DNA of 64,000 bases from Burkholderia cepacia (GTDB lineage: Bacteria; Pseudomonadota; Gammaproteobacteria; Burkholderiales; Burkholderiaceae): NCBI RefSeq assembly GCF_029962485.1, contig NZ_CP073637.1, forward strand, positions 1,922,001 to 1,986,000. Direction: 5' to 3'. Of this stretch, positions 53,931 through 61,645 are shown piece by piece. Position 1 is the first letter of the stretch. Each line of letters begins with the position of its first letter. The notes beneath the pieces are model-generated. The model did not search any database, was not told the DNA's origin, and saw only the letters and a program-made list of their open reading frames with translations. The position numbers and the translations under genes were made by a program.

Positions 53931-54680
53931 TCAGATGTGCTCGGCCGGCCCGTGCCGATACGGATGACCGGTCAGGAACGTGTTGTGCCCGACATAGCGC
54001 AGCTTGTACATCGCCGGCCGGAACAGCACCGAAGGATCGTTGTTCGCGATGCCGAGCAGCGGATACAGGTCCTGCCGCACGAAGAATGCGTTGTTGCCCA
54101 TGTCGTCGCAGCAGACGAGTTCGTAACCCTTCTGCCGGCCGAGATGCACGAGCGATTCGAGGCTCGCGCCGTAATAGGTCGAGCCGTCCCATTCATGGTC
54201 CGGATTGAAACACATGACCCAGCGCTCGGGTGGCGTGTAGTACGGGTTGTATTCGATCACGACGATGCGCGGCTTGAACGCTCGCAGGCCGCGCCAGACC
54301 CAGTAGTCGTTGCCGTCGATGTCGATCGACAGCAGGTCGAAGTCCTCAGGCGTGTTCGCATCGGCAAGCAGTTGATCGATCGTGTCGGGCTGGACGCGAT
54401 CGTGATGCAGCAGGACGCGCTCTGCACCTGCGTAGTGCGCGGCAAGCTTGCCGAACCGGTACGCGCTGCCTTCCACCAGCACGCCTGCCCAATCCTGCTC
54501 GCGAAGCAGCCGTGCGGTGTTGCTGTTGCGCAGGCCGTCACTCGCGCCGATATCGACGCAGAAGCGGTTGGTCGGCGCGATCCGCTCCATCAGCCGCGCG
54601 AGGATGCTTTCCTCTGTGCCCTGCGCGTACAGGCTTGGCGCAAGGCCGGACAGATCGAGCGGGAGAGGATGGTCCTGCAT
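53931..54680 (-). CDS. FkbM-family methyltransferase
   Basis: A 249-residue SAM-dependent methyltransferase-fold protein. The SAM loop CVDIGASDG is near residue 41, with LLVEG and DLLSIDIDGND as later motifs. FkbM-type enzymes methylate hydroxyls of sugars or polyketides. First gene of the leftward biosynthetic run; ATG at 54680. Many homologues are in surface-glycan loci, so the methyltransferase function is inferred from the fold. Confidence 0.8.
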   Translation of the reverse strand: MQDHPLPLDLSGLAPSLYAQGTEESILARLMERIAPTNRFCVDIGASDGLRNSNTARLLREQDWAGVLVEGSAYRFGKLAAHYAGAERVLLHHDRVQPDTIDQLLADANTPEDFDLLSIDIDGNDYWVWRGLRAFKPRIVVIEYNPYYTPPERWVMCFNPDHEWDGSTYYGASLESLVHLGRQKGYELVCCDDMGNNAFFVRQDLYPLLGIANNDPSVLFRPAMYKLRYVGHNTFLTGHPYRHGPAEHI

Positions 54681-54804
54681 CGAGATGCGGCTCCGGGTCG
54701 GAATGGGGAATGGTGGCGTACGTTCGGAGGGTAATTTACCCGAAGTCGATTGAGCAGAGGAAACGGGAATGCGCGACGCTGCCGGGCTTCGGCACAAGCG
54801 GAAA

Positions 54805-54837
54805 TGAAAAAGCCCGCCAAGTGCAACTCGGCGGGCC
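54805..54837 (-). terminator. Terminator of the ABC-F gene remnant
   Basis: GCCCGCC pairs with GGCGGGC around a loop of 11 bases; on the minus strand a T run (TTTTTC) follows. It lies 37 bases past the stop codon of the truncated ABC-F gene and marks it as a chromosomal gene end. Confidence 0.82.
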
Positions 54838-54873
54838 TCTCGGATACATCAGCTCAGGTACGACTCAGGACAC

Positions 54874-55012
54874 TTACTCCTGCCCCTGACTCGTCAGGAA
54901 CTCCTCGTAATTCCCGCCGAAGTCGAACAGCGTGCTGTCCGTGCGCACTTCGATGATCCGGTTCGCCAGCCCGCTCACGAATTCGCGGTCGTGCGACAGC
55001 CAGACCCAATCT
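54874..55012 (-). pseudogene. 3' end of an ABC-F ATPase gene, cut by an integrative element
   Basis: Reading leftward, the frame that ends in the TAA at 54874 encodes VWLSHDREFVSGLAN...RIIEV...LFDFGGNYEEFLTSQ. The SHDREFV motif and the following segments are the C-terminal end of an ABC-F (YbiT/EttA-like) translation factor. Homology to the family stops near 55005, where island DNA and the integrase begin; the frame runs a few codons into the island before a stop. The rest of the gene is not in the window and must lie beyond the island, or be replaced there. Confidence 0.75.
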
Positions 55013-55040
55013 GATTTCCTGTAACTATCTGGAGGTCAGA

Positions 55041-56030
55041 ATGGCATCTATCGTTCAACGTGGGTACAAATGGCAAGCCAAAATTCGGGTCCAGGGCCAG
55101 CCCATCCGCTCCAAAACTTTCGATACGAGGGAGGCTGCGGAGCAATGGGCGGCCGAACAGGAGGCTATCAAGCCAACTCCCAAGCAGCCCCGTAAGGTCC
55201 GCGAGAAGCCCCCTACGCTCACCGTGGGAGACCTCTTTGCACGGTACATCAAAGCCCCTCTACCGGGCCGCCGGAATGTCGAATGGGAGCGCGGAATATG
55301 CCGCCGCTTCATCCGCAACGAAAAGAAGCTATGCGCCGTCCCAGCCACGAAGCTGGACAAGCCGCATTTGGTCGAATGGCGGGATCGTCGTATCGGAGAG
55401 GTTGCTCCTAGCACGGTAATCCGGGAGCTAGACGCCATATCCGCCGTGTACCGCCTCGCTATAGATGAGTGGGCCGTGGGTCTGACCGTCAATCCGACCA
55501 AGGGACTACGCCGGCCCAAGCTCCCGCCTCCCCGCGACGTGAGGCTTGCCATAGGCGACGACGAAAAGCTGATCGCATCCGCTATCGACTACAACCGGGA
55601 GATTGCCCCAGCCATCGTTCTGGCAATTGAGACAGCCATGCGTCAGGGTGAGATAGCCAAGCTCCGCTGGGAGCACATCGACCTGGACGCCCGGACGGTT
55701 CTGCTACCTATGACCAAGAACGGGACACCCCGAAAGGTTCCTCTATCGAGCCGGGCAATCGAGGCTCTAACGTGGTGTCCTCCGCCGCATCGTGGTCGCG
55801 TGTTCAAGCTCACGCAGTCGGCCATGAAATACGCATTCAGTCGTGTACGCGAAGAGTGCGGCCTCGGGACAATCCATTTCCACGACCTACGACACGAAGC
55901 GACAAGCAGACTGTTCGAAAAGGGATTGAACGTCCTTGAGGTAGCGACAATAACCGGCCACAAGAACCTCAAGCACCTGCAGCGATACACGCACCTCCGA
56001 GCTGAAGACTTAGCGAAAAAGCTAGGCTAA
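55041..56030 (+). CDS. Tyrosine site-specific integrase
   Basis: A 329-residue phage-type integrase. An N-terminal arm-binding domain (to ~60), a core-binding SAM-like domain (about 65-165) and the catalytic domain follow. Active-site residues are visible: Arg in MRQGEIAKL (about 201), the Lys after it, HDLRH (about 281), GHKN and the nucleophilic Tyr in RYTHL (about 315). A GGAGG box lies before the ATG. It is the outermost island gene and would act on the att site in the ABC-F gene. Confidence 0.92.
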   Translation: MASIVQRGYKWQAKIRVQGQPIRSKTFDTREAAEQWAAEQEAIKPTPKQPRKVREKPPTLTVGDLFARYIKAPLPGRRNVEWERGICRRFIRNEKKLCAVPATKLDKPHLVEWRDRRIGEVAPSTVIRELDAISAVYRLAIDEWAVGLTVNPTKGLRRPKLPPPRDVRLAIGDDEKLIASAIDYNREIAPAIVLAIETAMRQGEIAKLRWEHIDLDARTVLLPMTKNGTPRKVPLSSRAIEALTWCPPPHRGRVFKLTQSAMKYAFSRVREECGLGTIHFHDLRHEATSRLFEKGLNVLEVATITGHKNLKHLQRYTHLRAEDLAKKLG

Positions 56031-56082
56031 ATCGCCGCTTCCGTCAGGGCCCCGTACCGCTGGTTGGCAAGCGACCGGCAAG

Positions 56083-56118
56083 AAAAAACCCGCGTCAGCC
56101 TGAGCTGACGCGGGTTCT
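56083..56118 (-). terminator. Strong terminator next to the tRNA remnant
   Basis: A perfect 13-bp stem, AACCCGCGTCAGC paired with GCTGACGCGGGTT, with a four-base loop; six T follow on the minus strand. It lies four bases past the CCA end of the tRNA fragment, as a tRNA terminator would. Confidence 0.9.
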
Positions 56119-56122
56119 TGTC

Positions 56123-56150
56123 TGGTCGGGGCGAGAGGATTTGAACCTCT
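56123..56150 (-). tRNA. tRNA 3'-end remnant (T-arm, acceptor and CCA only)
   Basis: On the minus strand, AGAGG-TTCAAAT-CCTCT forms a perfect T-arm followed by CGCCCCG, an A and CCA. No matching CGGGGCG 5' acceptor strand lies upstream, and no anticodon arm is visible, so it is a fragment, not a working tRNA. The acceptor sequence would fit a tRNA-Pro-like molecule, but the isotype is a guess. tRNA 3' ends are common integration sites, so this may be an old att site. Confidence 0.75.
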
Positions 56151-56443
56151 TCGAACCCACGGTGGAATAAGGCTCTCCGGGGAGTGTGTCGGTCAAAACC
56201 GCCGTGGAAATTGACACATTCGACCCTAGCATAGCACCCGCTGCGGAGCGGCACCTCGGCAGTAGGGCGCCCTCGGACACGGCCCCCCCTCCGTGGGCCG
56301 AGTTGGGTAGCGCATCGACCCTCCGACAGGTTGCCTCTGCCGCGAGCAATATCCGCTGGCCGCGATTCCACTTCGTTCGCGCAAACGCCTGCCTTAACAT
56401 GTCTTGGTGAGCCTTGCGCGAAACCGCCACAATCAACCTGCGG

Positions 56444-57769
56444 CTATTTTTTCGCCGCTCCCATAGCCTCTTTAAGTAAATCCAGTATTTTATCGGGATT
56501 GACCTTTTCCATGGCCTTTCCAATTATGTCATTTATTGGCGTAGCAGGCTCATCCTTAGATAGGACACGAGTTGGATTAGCCCCAAAATTCTTAATGGCA
56601 TACTCTCGAAGCAGTTTTATCATTTCTGAATCGTCACCCATCTCGTTACGGTAGCCAACGAAAGCGTGCGCAGCCGCCTCCTTGAACGCGTAATCTTCGC
56701 TCAATCGCAAACAATGCCCATATTGCCGAGCAGCAAACCAAGTCAGCCAAATTATCGGGCTTGCCACAATGAAACGCAGGACGGCTGCAACGACTCCCGT
56801 GACCTGGCTTTTCGTAGCAGCAGCTGATGATGCTCCAGAGCCTATCGCTGCCGCTGAGCTTGCCGTCGCCGCTAACACTTGTGCCGCCGACGAACCTAAC
56901 GGATTAGCAATAAATTCATGCGTAATCCAAACACCAACCGCCAGTAGAAGCGTGATTCCAATCCCAAATAAAATCGCCCAGTTTTTCTGGTTTTTTTCAA
57001 GCCTCTCCCGTCTGGTCTCAAAAGATTTCGCAAGAGCAACCTTGCTCGCCCCCTGAATCGTCCCTTCAACAACTTTTCGATACTCCTCAAATTCATTAAT
57101 TAAATTTCTTTGTTTTTCAGTTGCTGATGCCAGCTCCGTCGCATATTGCTCCACTCGTTGACGCTCCGCCTCTGCCGTTGCCGCGCTGCCTTGAGCATTA
57201 GTTTGCGCAGTACTTGCAGTTCTTTCATGGCCGGCGATTTTTTCGACAGCATCCGCCATATCTTGACTGGCTTTTTGGGCTCCCTGCAATAATCGGGCGG
57301 TGTGCTCACTGTCCTCGGCGGCCCGTTTAGCGGCAGCAAGTACCTCATTGGCGTTGGCGAGAATTTCCCGGAACTTAGGATATTTCGCCTCCGCTCCATC
57401 TAGAGAGGGAGGCAGTAGCCACGCCAGGGCGGCCCTTATCTGCCAAAGGAAACTATTCAAGGGGCCACAATTCTGAGAAAGCCACTGAGCGCCTTGCTGT
57501 TTCGCAGTATTCATGTGATTGGAAATTTGTTGCGTGCTGCTCGTCACGCTAGGCCAATGTATTGCCCGCATAGCGAGGTCGGCCGAGCTACTTTCAACAG
57601 ATTCCACTCCTCGAAGTGCAAACGCGAACCAGTCGGTCAGCGCATCTGGGCTCGCAACAACGCCGTTGTTTAAGGATATGGATACAGGTAGAGCGCTCGA
57701 CAGTTCATCCCACTGTTTTTTGGCCCCCCTAAGGATGTCAGTTGTTGGTGTTTGTTTATCGTCCGCCAT
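56444..57769 (-). CDS. Island protein with coiled coil and two membrane helices
   Basis: A 441-residue protein, less GC-rich than its chromosomal neighbours. After a globular part (1-160) a long Ala/Glu/Gln-rich coiled coil runs over about 160-260 (RQRVEQYATELASATEKQRN in part). Two membrane helices follow near 272-290 (WAILFGIGITLLLAVGVWI in part) and 325-345, then a C-terminal cytoplasmic tail. The ATG at 57769 has an AGAGGGG box. No known domain recognised; architecture resembles membrane-anchored island proteins of unknown, sometimes anti-phage, role. Confidence 0.65.
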   Translation of the reverse strand: MADDKQTPTTDILRGAKKQWDELSSALPVSISLNNGVVASPDALTDWFAFALRGVESVESSSADLAMRAIHWPSVTSSTQQISNHMNTAKQQGAQWLSQNCGPLNSFLWQIRAALAWLLPPSLDGAEAKYPKFREILANANEVLAAAKRAAEDSEHTARLLQGAQKASQDMADAVEKIAGHERTASTAQTNAQGSAATAEAERQRVEQYATELASATEKQRNLINEFEEYRKVVEGTIQGASKVALAKSFETRRERLEKNQKNWAILFGIGITLLLAVGVWITHEFIANPLGSSAAQVLAATASSAAAIGSGASSAAATKSQVTGVVAAVLRFIVASPIIWLTWFAARQYGHCLRLSEDYAFKEAAAHAFVGYRNEMGDDSEMIKLLREYAIKNFGANPTRVLSKDEPATPINDIIGKAMEKVNPDKILDLLKEAMGAAKK

Positions 57770-57922
57770 GGTCACCCCTCTTATTCGATTTACTCACCCG
57801 TTATGCACGTGCTGCTCGCATCGGTGGCCGGATGGTCGCCACAAAGCCCAAGTTTGCCACTATATCCCGCCCATCGCGGCGAACATCGGACACCGCGCAG
57901 AGGCGGGCGTGGTGTTGTGGCT

Positions 57923-58261
57923 TTACTTGGCGGGAGCGACCTGAGCGGCCGGAGTACCTAGACCTATTGGCGCTCGCTCCGCCCGCCCCACTTGAGCTGC
58001 GTCGTACTTCGATTGAATTTCGCGGCGTTTCATCGTGCCCGCAGACAACTTAGAAAGCATTTTGGGAAGGTCACGAAACGGATCAATCTGTAGGCGGAAG
58101 CCGTAGTTGAGCGTGTACTGGTTGTGGTCCCGGTCGTACACGGCGAAAACGCCAGGCGGCAGGTTGTCCTTGAAGAACGCTGCGGCGGCCTTCGGGTCCG
58201 AGGGGATTTCACCAGCGACCTTCCCACCACCACGGCGCTGCTGCACATCACGCAGGGCCAT
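57923..58261 (-). CDS. Hypothetical island protein
   Basis: A 112-residue protein with QYTLNYGFRLQIDPFRDLPK in its middle and a Pro/Ala-rich tail (GLGTPAAQVAPAK). No motif recognised. It may be the last gene of the leftward run that starts with the serine recombinase, though a terminator-like hairpin lies between it and the next gene upstream. Confidence 0.45.
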   Translation of the reverse strand: MALRDVQQRRGGGKVAGEIPSDPKAAAAFFKDNLPPGVFAVYDRDHNQYTLNYGFRLQIDPFRDLPKMLSKLSAGTMKRREIQSKYDAAQVGRAERAPIGLGTPAAQVAPAK

Positions 58262-58333
58262 GTCGGGGTTGTCGTTTCAGCAAAAATCAGAGGTGAGCAA
58301 GTGCCCGCGTTTGCGAAAAAAAACGCGCTGGAA

Positions 58334-58360
58334 AAGAAAAACCCCGCTCAGTGGCGGGGC
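58334..58360 (-). terminator. Terminator in the island
   Basis: CCCCGC pairs with GCGGGG around TCAGTG; on the minus strand a T run follows. It would end transcription from the 58448-58849 gene. Confidence 0.6.
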
Positions 58361-58370
58361 TTGGTTGGCC

Positions 58371-58452
58371 GGTTAGGGCCTACTACCTTGTGTCGGTTTA
58401 ATTGTCGTTACAGCAAAAAGCCGGTAGGGCCTCTACCATGTGCGGAGTTAAT
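58371..58452. repeat. Imperfect direct repeats in the island
   Basis: Two copies of GGGCCT(A)CTACC(A/T)TGTG(T)CGG followed by TTAAT lie at about 58374-58402 and 58425-58450. A second pair, GTCGTTTCAGCAAAAA (about 58271) and GTCGTTACAGCAAAAA (about 58404), is nearby. The role is unknown: binding sites or remnants of duplication. Confidence 0.4.
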
Positions 58453-58849
58453 CCGCGAACCCGTAGGCATGCGCCAGGTCCGGGTCTAGCGGCGTGAGCA
58501 TCTCGGCCACCAGAGTCTTATGGAGGATTTCCTCGGAGGTCTGGTGACGCATGTGGCTCTCGATGCCGGCCGCTGACAGGATCGCCTCCTGTTGAACCAC
58601 AAGGGCGGCTCCTGCGGCACGGAGGTCCCGACGACTCGCCCGGACACCCTCGGCCTTCAACAGCCGCGCTGCGGTGTCCGCCGCTCGATTGAGAACGGGC
58701 ACGATATGCGCCGGGATAGCTCGTAGTGCGGTATGGCGCTTGGTGCTCAATGCCGCCGCTGCGGAGCCTGCTGCATCAATCAGCCTCGCCTCCACGTCGG
58801 CGGGAATGCGGTAGGCGCGGATGGTTTGTTTCGCGTTCTTCTTCTGCAT
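58448..58849 (-). CDS. Hypothetical island protein
   Basis: A 133-residue Ala-rich helical protein. It starts MQKKNAKQTIRAYRIP, like a small DNA- or nucleic-acid-binding protein with a basic N-terminus, and contains AEGVRASRRDLRAAG. No family recognised. It starts 23 bases after the preceding gene and is probably co-transcribed with the serine recombinase. Confidence 0.5.
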   Translation of the reverse strand: MQKKNAKQTIRAYRIPADVEARLIDAAGSAAAALSTKRHTALRAIPAHIVPVLNRAADTAARLLKAEGVRASRRDLRAAGAALVVQQEAILSAAGIESHMRHQTSEEILHKTLVAEMLTPLDPDLAHAYGFAD

Positions 58850-58872
58850 AGCTTACCGTGTTGGTATTGGTG

Positions 58873-59166
58873 TTACTGCCGCTCGGCAGTCGCCTCGCAC
58901 ATAGCTGAATCCAGCGCGGCGTACTGCATCTCCAGGGCGTCCAGTTCCTTCGCGAGCCGCAGCATCTGGTCTTCCATCGACGCAGCCCAATGCAGCGCAA
59001 GTTCTCCAGACGCCATGCTGGCAATGCCATGACGAGCAAACGCAAAGTGGGCGTCGGACGCTGCCCGTTCGCTTTCGGGTTTCACGAGCCACGCATGATC
59101 GCCGTGCAGTCCGGCGTGAGAAAACGCAATACGTGCGCGGATGAGCTGCGTATGCGGTCCAGTCAT
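58873..59166 (-). CDS. Hypothetical island protein coupled to the recombinase
   Basis: A 97-residue protein rich in Ala, His and Glu (ASMEDQMLRLAKELDALEMQ suggests a coiled coil). The ATG at 59166 overlaps the recombinase stop by four bases, so it is translationally coupled to it. Unknown function. Confidence 0.5.
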   Translation of the reverse strand: MTGPHTQLIRARIAFSHAGLHGDHAWLVKPESERAASDAHFAFARHGIASMASGELALHWAASMEDQMLRLAKELDALEMQYAALDSAMCEATAERQ

Positions 59167-59783
59167 TTGCTGACCTCCTCGGGGTTGACCGTACTTGCGG
59201 AATTCAATGCGCGGGAGATAGTGGCGAGGCCTACACCAAAGTGTTCCGCGAGAGATCGCACGGAGCCGCCGTGTTCCGCGTGATACGCCCGGACTTCTGC
59301 GTAATCGACGGCGGGCTTCCGGCCCTTGTACTTCCCTTCAGCTTTGGCTACGGCTATCCCCCGCGCCTGCATCTCGCGCCGGTTCAAATAGTCCGCTGCG
59401 CCCTGCGCCGCCATGAACGCCAAGAGCGCGTCGCGAATCCCGAGCCGCAATGGGTCGGTCTCTTGCCCGTCGAACACCATGCCGTTGAGTGTGCATTCGA
59501 CGCGAACGCCCTTCTTCATCAGGCGTTGCATGGTCTCGTGGAGTTCGTCGTAGCGCCGCGAGATGCGGTCGAGCCAGCGAACCACCAGGACCCCGCCCTT
59601 GCGGAGGTCGCGCTCTACGTGCTGCCACTGTTCGCGCTCGGCGGGCGGGACGTGATACCCACTCACCCCTCCATCTACAAACACATCGTCTGCGGCTATG
59701 CCCTGGGCGGCTGCGTCTGCGTATTGGCTCGCGGCGGTCTGCCCGTCGAGCGTCGATACACGCCCGTAATAGATACGTCTCAT
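59163..59783 (-). CDS. Serine recombinase (resolvase/invertase family)
   Basis: A 206-residue resolvase/invertase. The catalytic Ser is in YGRVST (residue 10), with the RWLDRISRR Arg/Asp motif near 70. The C-terminal Hin-type helix-turn-helix (VRSLAEHFGVGLATISRAL) is at about 170-188. Length is right for a small serine recombinase. It would act on an inverted-repeat site just upstream of its own start and could resolve or invert the element. Confidence 0.9.
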   Translation of the reverse strand: MRRIYYGRVSTLDGQTAASQYADAAAQGIAADDVFVDGGVSGYHVPPAEREQWQHVERDLRKGGVLVVRWLDRISRRYDELHETMQRLMKKGVRVECTLNGMVFDGQETDPLRLGIRDALLAFMAAQGAADYLNRREMQARGIAVAKAEGKYKGRKPAVDYAEVRAYHAEHGGSVRSLAEHFGVGLATISRALNSASTVNPEEVSK

Positions 59784-59797
59784 ATGCTGCCTTACCT

Positions 59798-59862
59798 CGT
59801 TCCGTTGAAGTGGTGTTTCGAATTATCCATTGTTCCGAAAATCTGTCAACTTCAACGGAACG
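59798..59862. repeat. 14-bp inverted repeat upstream of the serine recombinase (res-like)
   Basis: CGTTCCGTTGAAGT (59798-59811) and ACTTCAACGGAACG (59849-59862) are exact complements with 37 bases between them, starting 14 bases before the recombinase ATG. An extra TGTTCCGAAA lies in the gap. The location and length suit a recombinase-binding (res) site or an autoregulatory operator. Confidence 0.6.
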
Positions 59863-60030
59863 GAAATGCATGGCCGTTGCGCGTTCGCTACAGGTATACC
59901 CGAACGGAACGCGGCGACGCTCGTCGGCTAAACGTTCACTTACCACCTTGTTTGTAAGAAAATTGGGGGGCTTGGCCGCAGCTATGCCGTACAAATAACG
60001 TACCTTTTATATTGAAGGAAAGGAGCAGTA

Positions 60031-60717
60031 GTGTCAGAAGCACTGGATGTTGCAGCGGAAGCAATCTTGGCGAATATGCTCAGGGACTTTGTCCAGCGTT
60101 CATTGGATTCCCGCGCATTGCATGACGGGTATACGGGGCCGCTTATCTCCGCGCTCCAGCAAGATATTCTTGCTTCCGGGAATTACACGAGCGTTGATTT
60201 CGACCTAGCTCTAAAACAGTTGGAAGATCAGAGGTTCGTCCAGACTGGGCCGCGGAAAGCCTACGAAAACGACCCCAGTTCGTCGCTCGTCTTTATCGGC
60301 AGCTACTCTACGCGAGAGTATGCCTATCTAACCGAAAGCGGGTACCGACGGGCGAAGCCCTCACCTAGCTCGCGCGAGCACGGCCAAGGCAGGACCAATG
60401 TTCATATATCCGGTGGAACGTTCAACCAATCTCAAATCGGAATTGGCGATAGCGTGAGTCAGCATCTGAGCGTGGATGTCTCGAACGACACCAAAACCAT
60501 CGAATATCTGCTTGATCTGCTCAAGCAATCAGGGCAGCCGGTGAACGACGCAGCGCGAGCGCACATGGCTGAAATGGTCAGCAAAGCGAACACTGGTGAT
60601 CTTCCTGCGGTCAAGCCTTTATTTAAGCGCATCTTCGGGACAGCGGTGGACGGCGTGAAACAGACGGCATGGGGTGTTCTCACTGCGATCATTACCAGTC
60701 AAATGGGATTGAGTTAG
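60031..60717 (+). CDS. Winged-helix protein with a Gly/Ser repeat and helical tail
   Basis: A 228-residue protein with a GTG start and an AAAGGAG box. The N-terminal ~100 residues look like a winged helix (DFDLALKQLEDQRFV...YAYLTESGYRRA). A beta-prone NVHISGGTFNQSQIGIGDSV stretch follows (about 125-145). A helical tail (YLLDLLKQSGQPVNDAAR...) ends hydrophobic. Glycine-rich NxSGGTFNQS-type linkers appear in effector-associated and defence-linked proteins, which is only a hint. Function unknown. Confidence 0.6.
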   Translation: MSEALDVAAEAILANMLRDFVQRSLDSRALHDGYTGPLISALQQDILASGNYTSVDFDLALKQLEDQRFVQTGPRKAYENDPSSSLVFIGSYSTREYAYLTESGYRRAKPSPSSREHGQGRTNVHISGGTFNQSQIGIGDSVSQHLSVDVSNDTKTIEYLLDLLKQSGQPVNDAARAHMAEMVSKANTGDLPAVKPLFKRIFGTAVDGVKQTAWGVLTAIITSQMGLS

Positions 60718-60917
60718 CCGCACCGCGTCCCTCCAGTCACGCCCGTGCTGTCTTCGTGCCGCCTGGGTGTCTCGCCGGGAGGCCATGGGGGGATTTCGGC
60801 TCGCGAGGCCGGGGACACCTTGCCACGCATTTCTGGGAGAAAAATGAGGCTGCTACAGTTTTCAAGGGCGTCGGCCATTGACTCCTGATCAAAGCGGCCC
60901 GAGTCATCTCAGCCTAA

Positions 60918-60943
60918 ACGGCTTTGCAGGCCGTCATTTTTTT
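60918..60943 (+). terminator. Terminator downstream of the winged-helix gene
   Basis: ACGGC pairs with GCCGT around a seven-base loop, followed by a run of seven T. It lies about 200 bases past the stop. The 335 bases between 60718 and 61052 hold no other supported feature. Confidence 0.6.
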
Positions 60944-61052
60944 ACTCAGTATCTTGGCTAGATTAACCAACCATGTTGACCAACGTTGCCCGTGCGCTCC
61001 AGATCGAACTCTTTCCGTTATTATGAGAACTCCACATCACAAGGAAATACAA

Positions 61053-61517
61053 ATGGCCGAGCAGACCAATGCCCCCCGCGAGGGCGAACAGGTAGCGCCG
61101 CAACACGTCATCACGACCGCGGAAAATGACTGGTTCCTTCAATCGTTAGTAAGCATAGTCAATGCCAGTGATATGGAGATTGGCATTACGCTGTTTGTCA
61201 GTGGTGCACTCGTCAGCGGCCAACTTGTCGGCGGCAAGCACTATTTCGAAGGCTTCGCGTCCGAGTTCGCAACCGGATTCGACGATCCCGAAGTGGCAGC
61301 ATCATTCAAAAGAAACTTCGAGAAATACGGCGAGATATTTGTCGAGCCGGATGGGACGTACAAGCAAGATTTGGAAGCACCTCACTTCATCCACCTTAAA
61401 AATGCGCGAATGTTCCACCCGGGTGGAAAAGCGATTCCTGACAATCGTGGAACATGGTGGCGTGGTCGAATCCGGGAAATTTCCGGATTCAGCTTGGGCT
61501 CACTTAGCCAGAGCTAA
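61053..61517 (+). CDS. GvpU-like protein (gas vesicle accessory family)
   Basis: A 154-residue soluble protein. The segment NDWFLQSLVSIVNASDMEIGITLFVSG (in part), then ALVSGQLVGGKHYFEGF, resembles GvpU, an accessory protein of gas vesicle clusters in Bacillus. A GGAAAT box precedes the ATG. No gvp genes lie nearby, so it more likely uses the same fold for another role, perhaps surface or stress related. Confidence 0.55.
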   Translation: MAEQTNAPREGEQVAPQHVITTAENDWFLQSLVSIVNASDMEIGITLFVSGALVSGQLVGGKHYFEGFASEFATGFDDPEVAASFKRNFEKYGEIFVEPDGTYKQDLEAPHFIHLKNARMFHPGGKAIPDNRGTWWRGRIREISGFSLGSLSQS

Positions 61518-61617
61518 ACAAGCGATCAAAAGTCCACTGCAGTCTGCAGTTCAAGGATGGAATGACTGCAGGCTTGTCCAGCATGGCTCCTGCCCCTTGC
61601 TGCAGCAAATTTGTAGC

Positions 61618-61645
61618 AAAAAAGCCCGCTTGACGCGGGCTTTTG
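61618..61645. terminator. Bidirectional terminator
   Basis: AAAGCCCGC (61621-61629) pairs with GCGGGCTTT (61635-61643) around a five-base loop, with A and T runs either side. It can end both the GvpU-like gene and the HEPN gene. From here to 61893 no gene is supported. Confidence 0.8.

Noticed and set aside
56083..56250. A complete tRNA gene on the minus strand
   Set aside because: Only the T-arm and acceptor 3' strand are present; no complementary 5' acceptor or anticodon arm was found in the next 100 bases.
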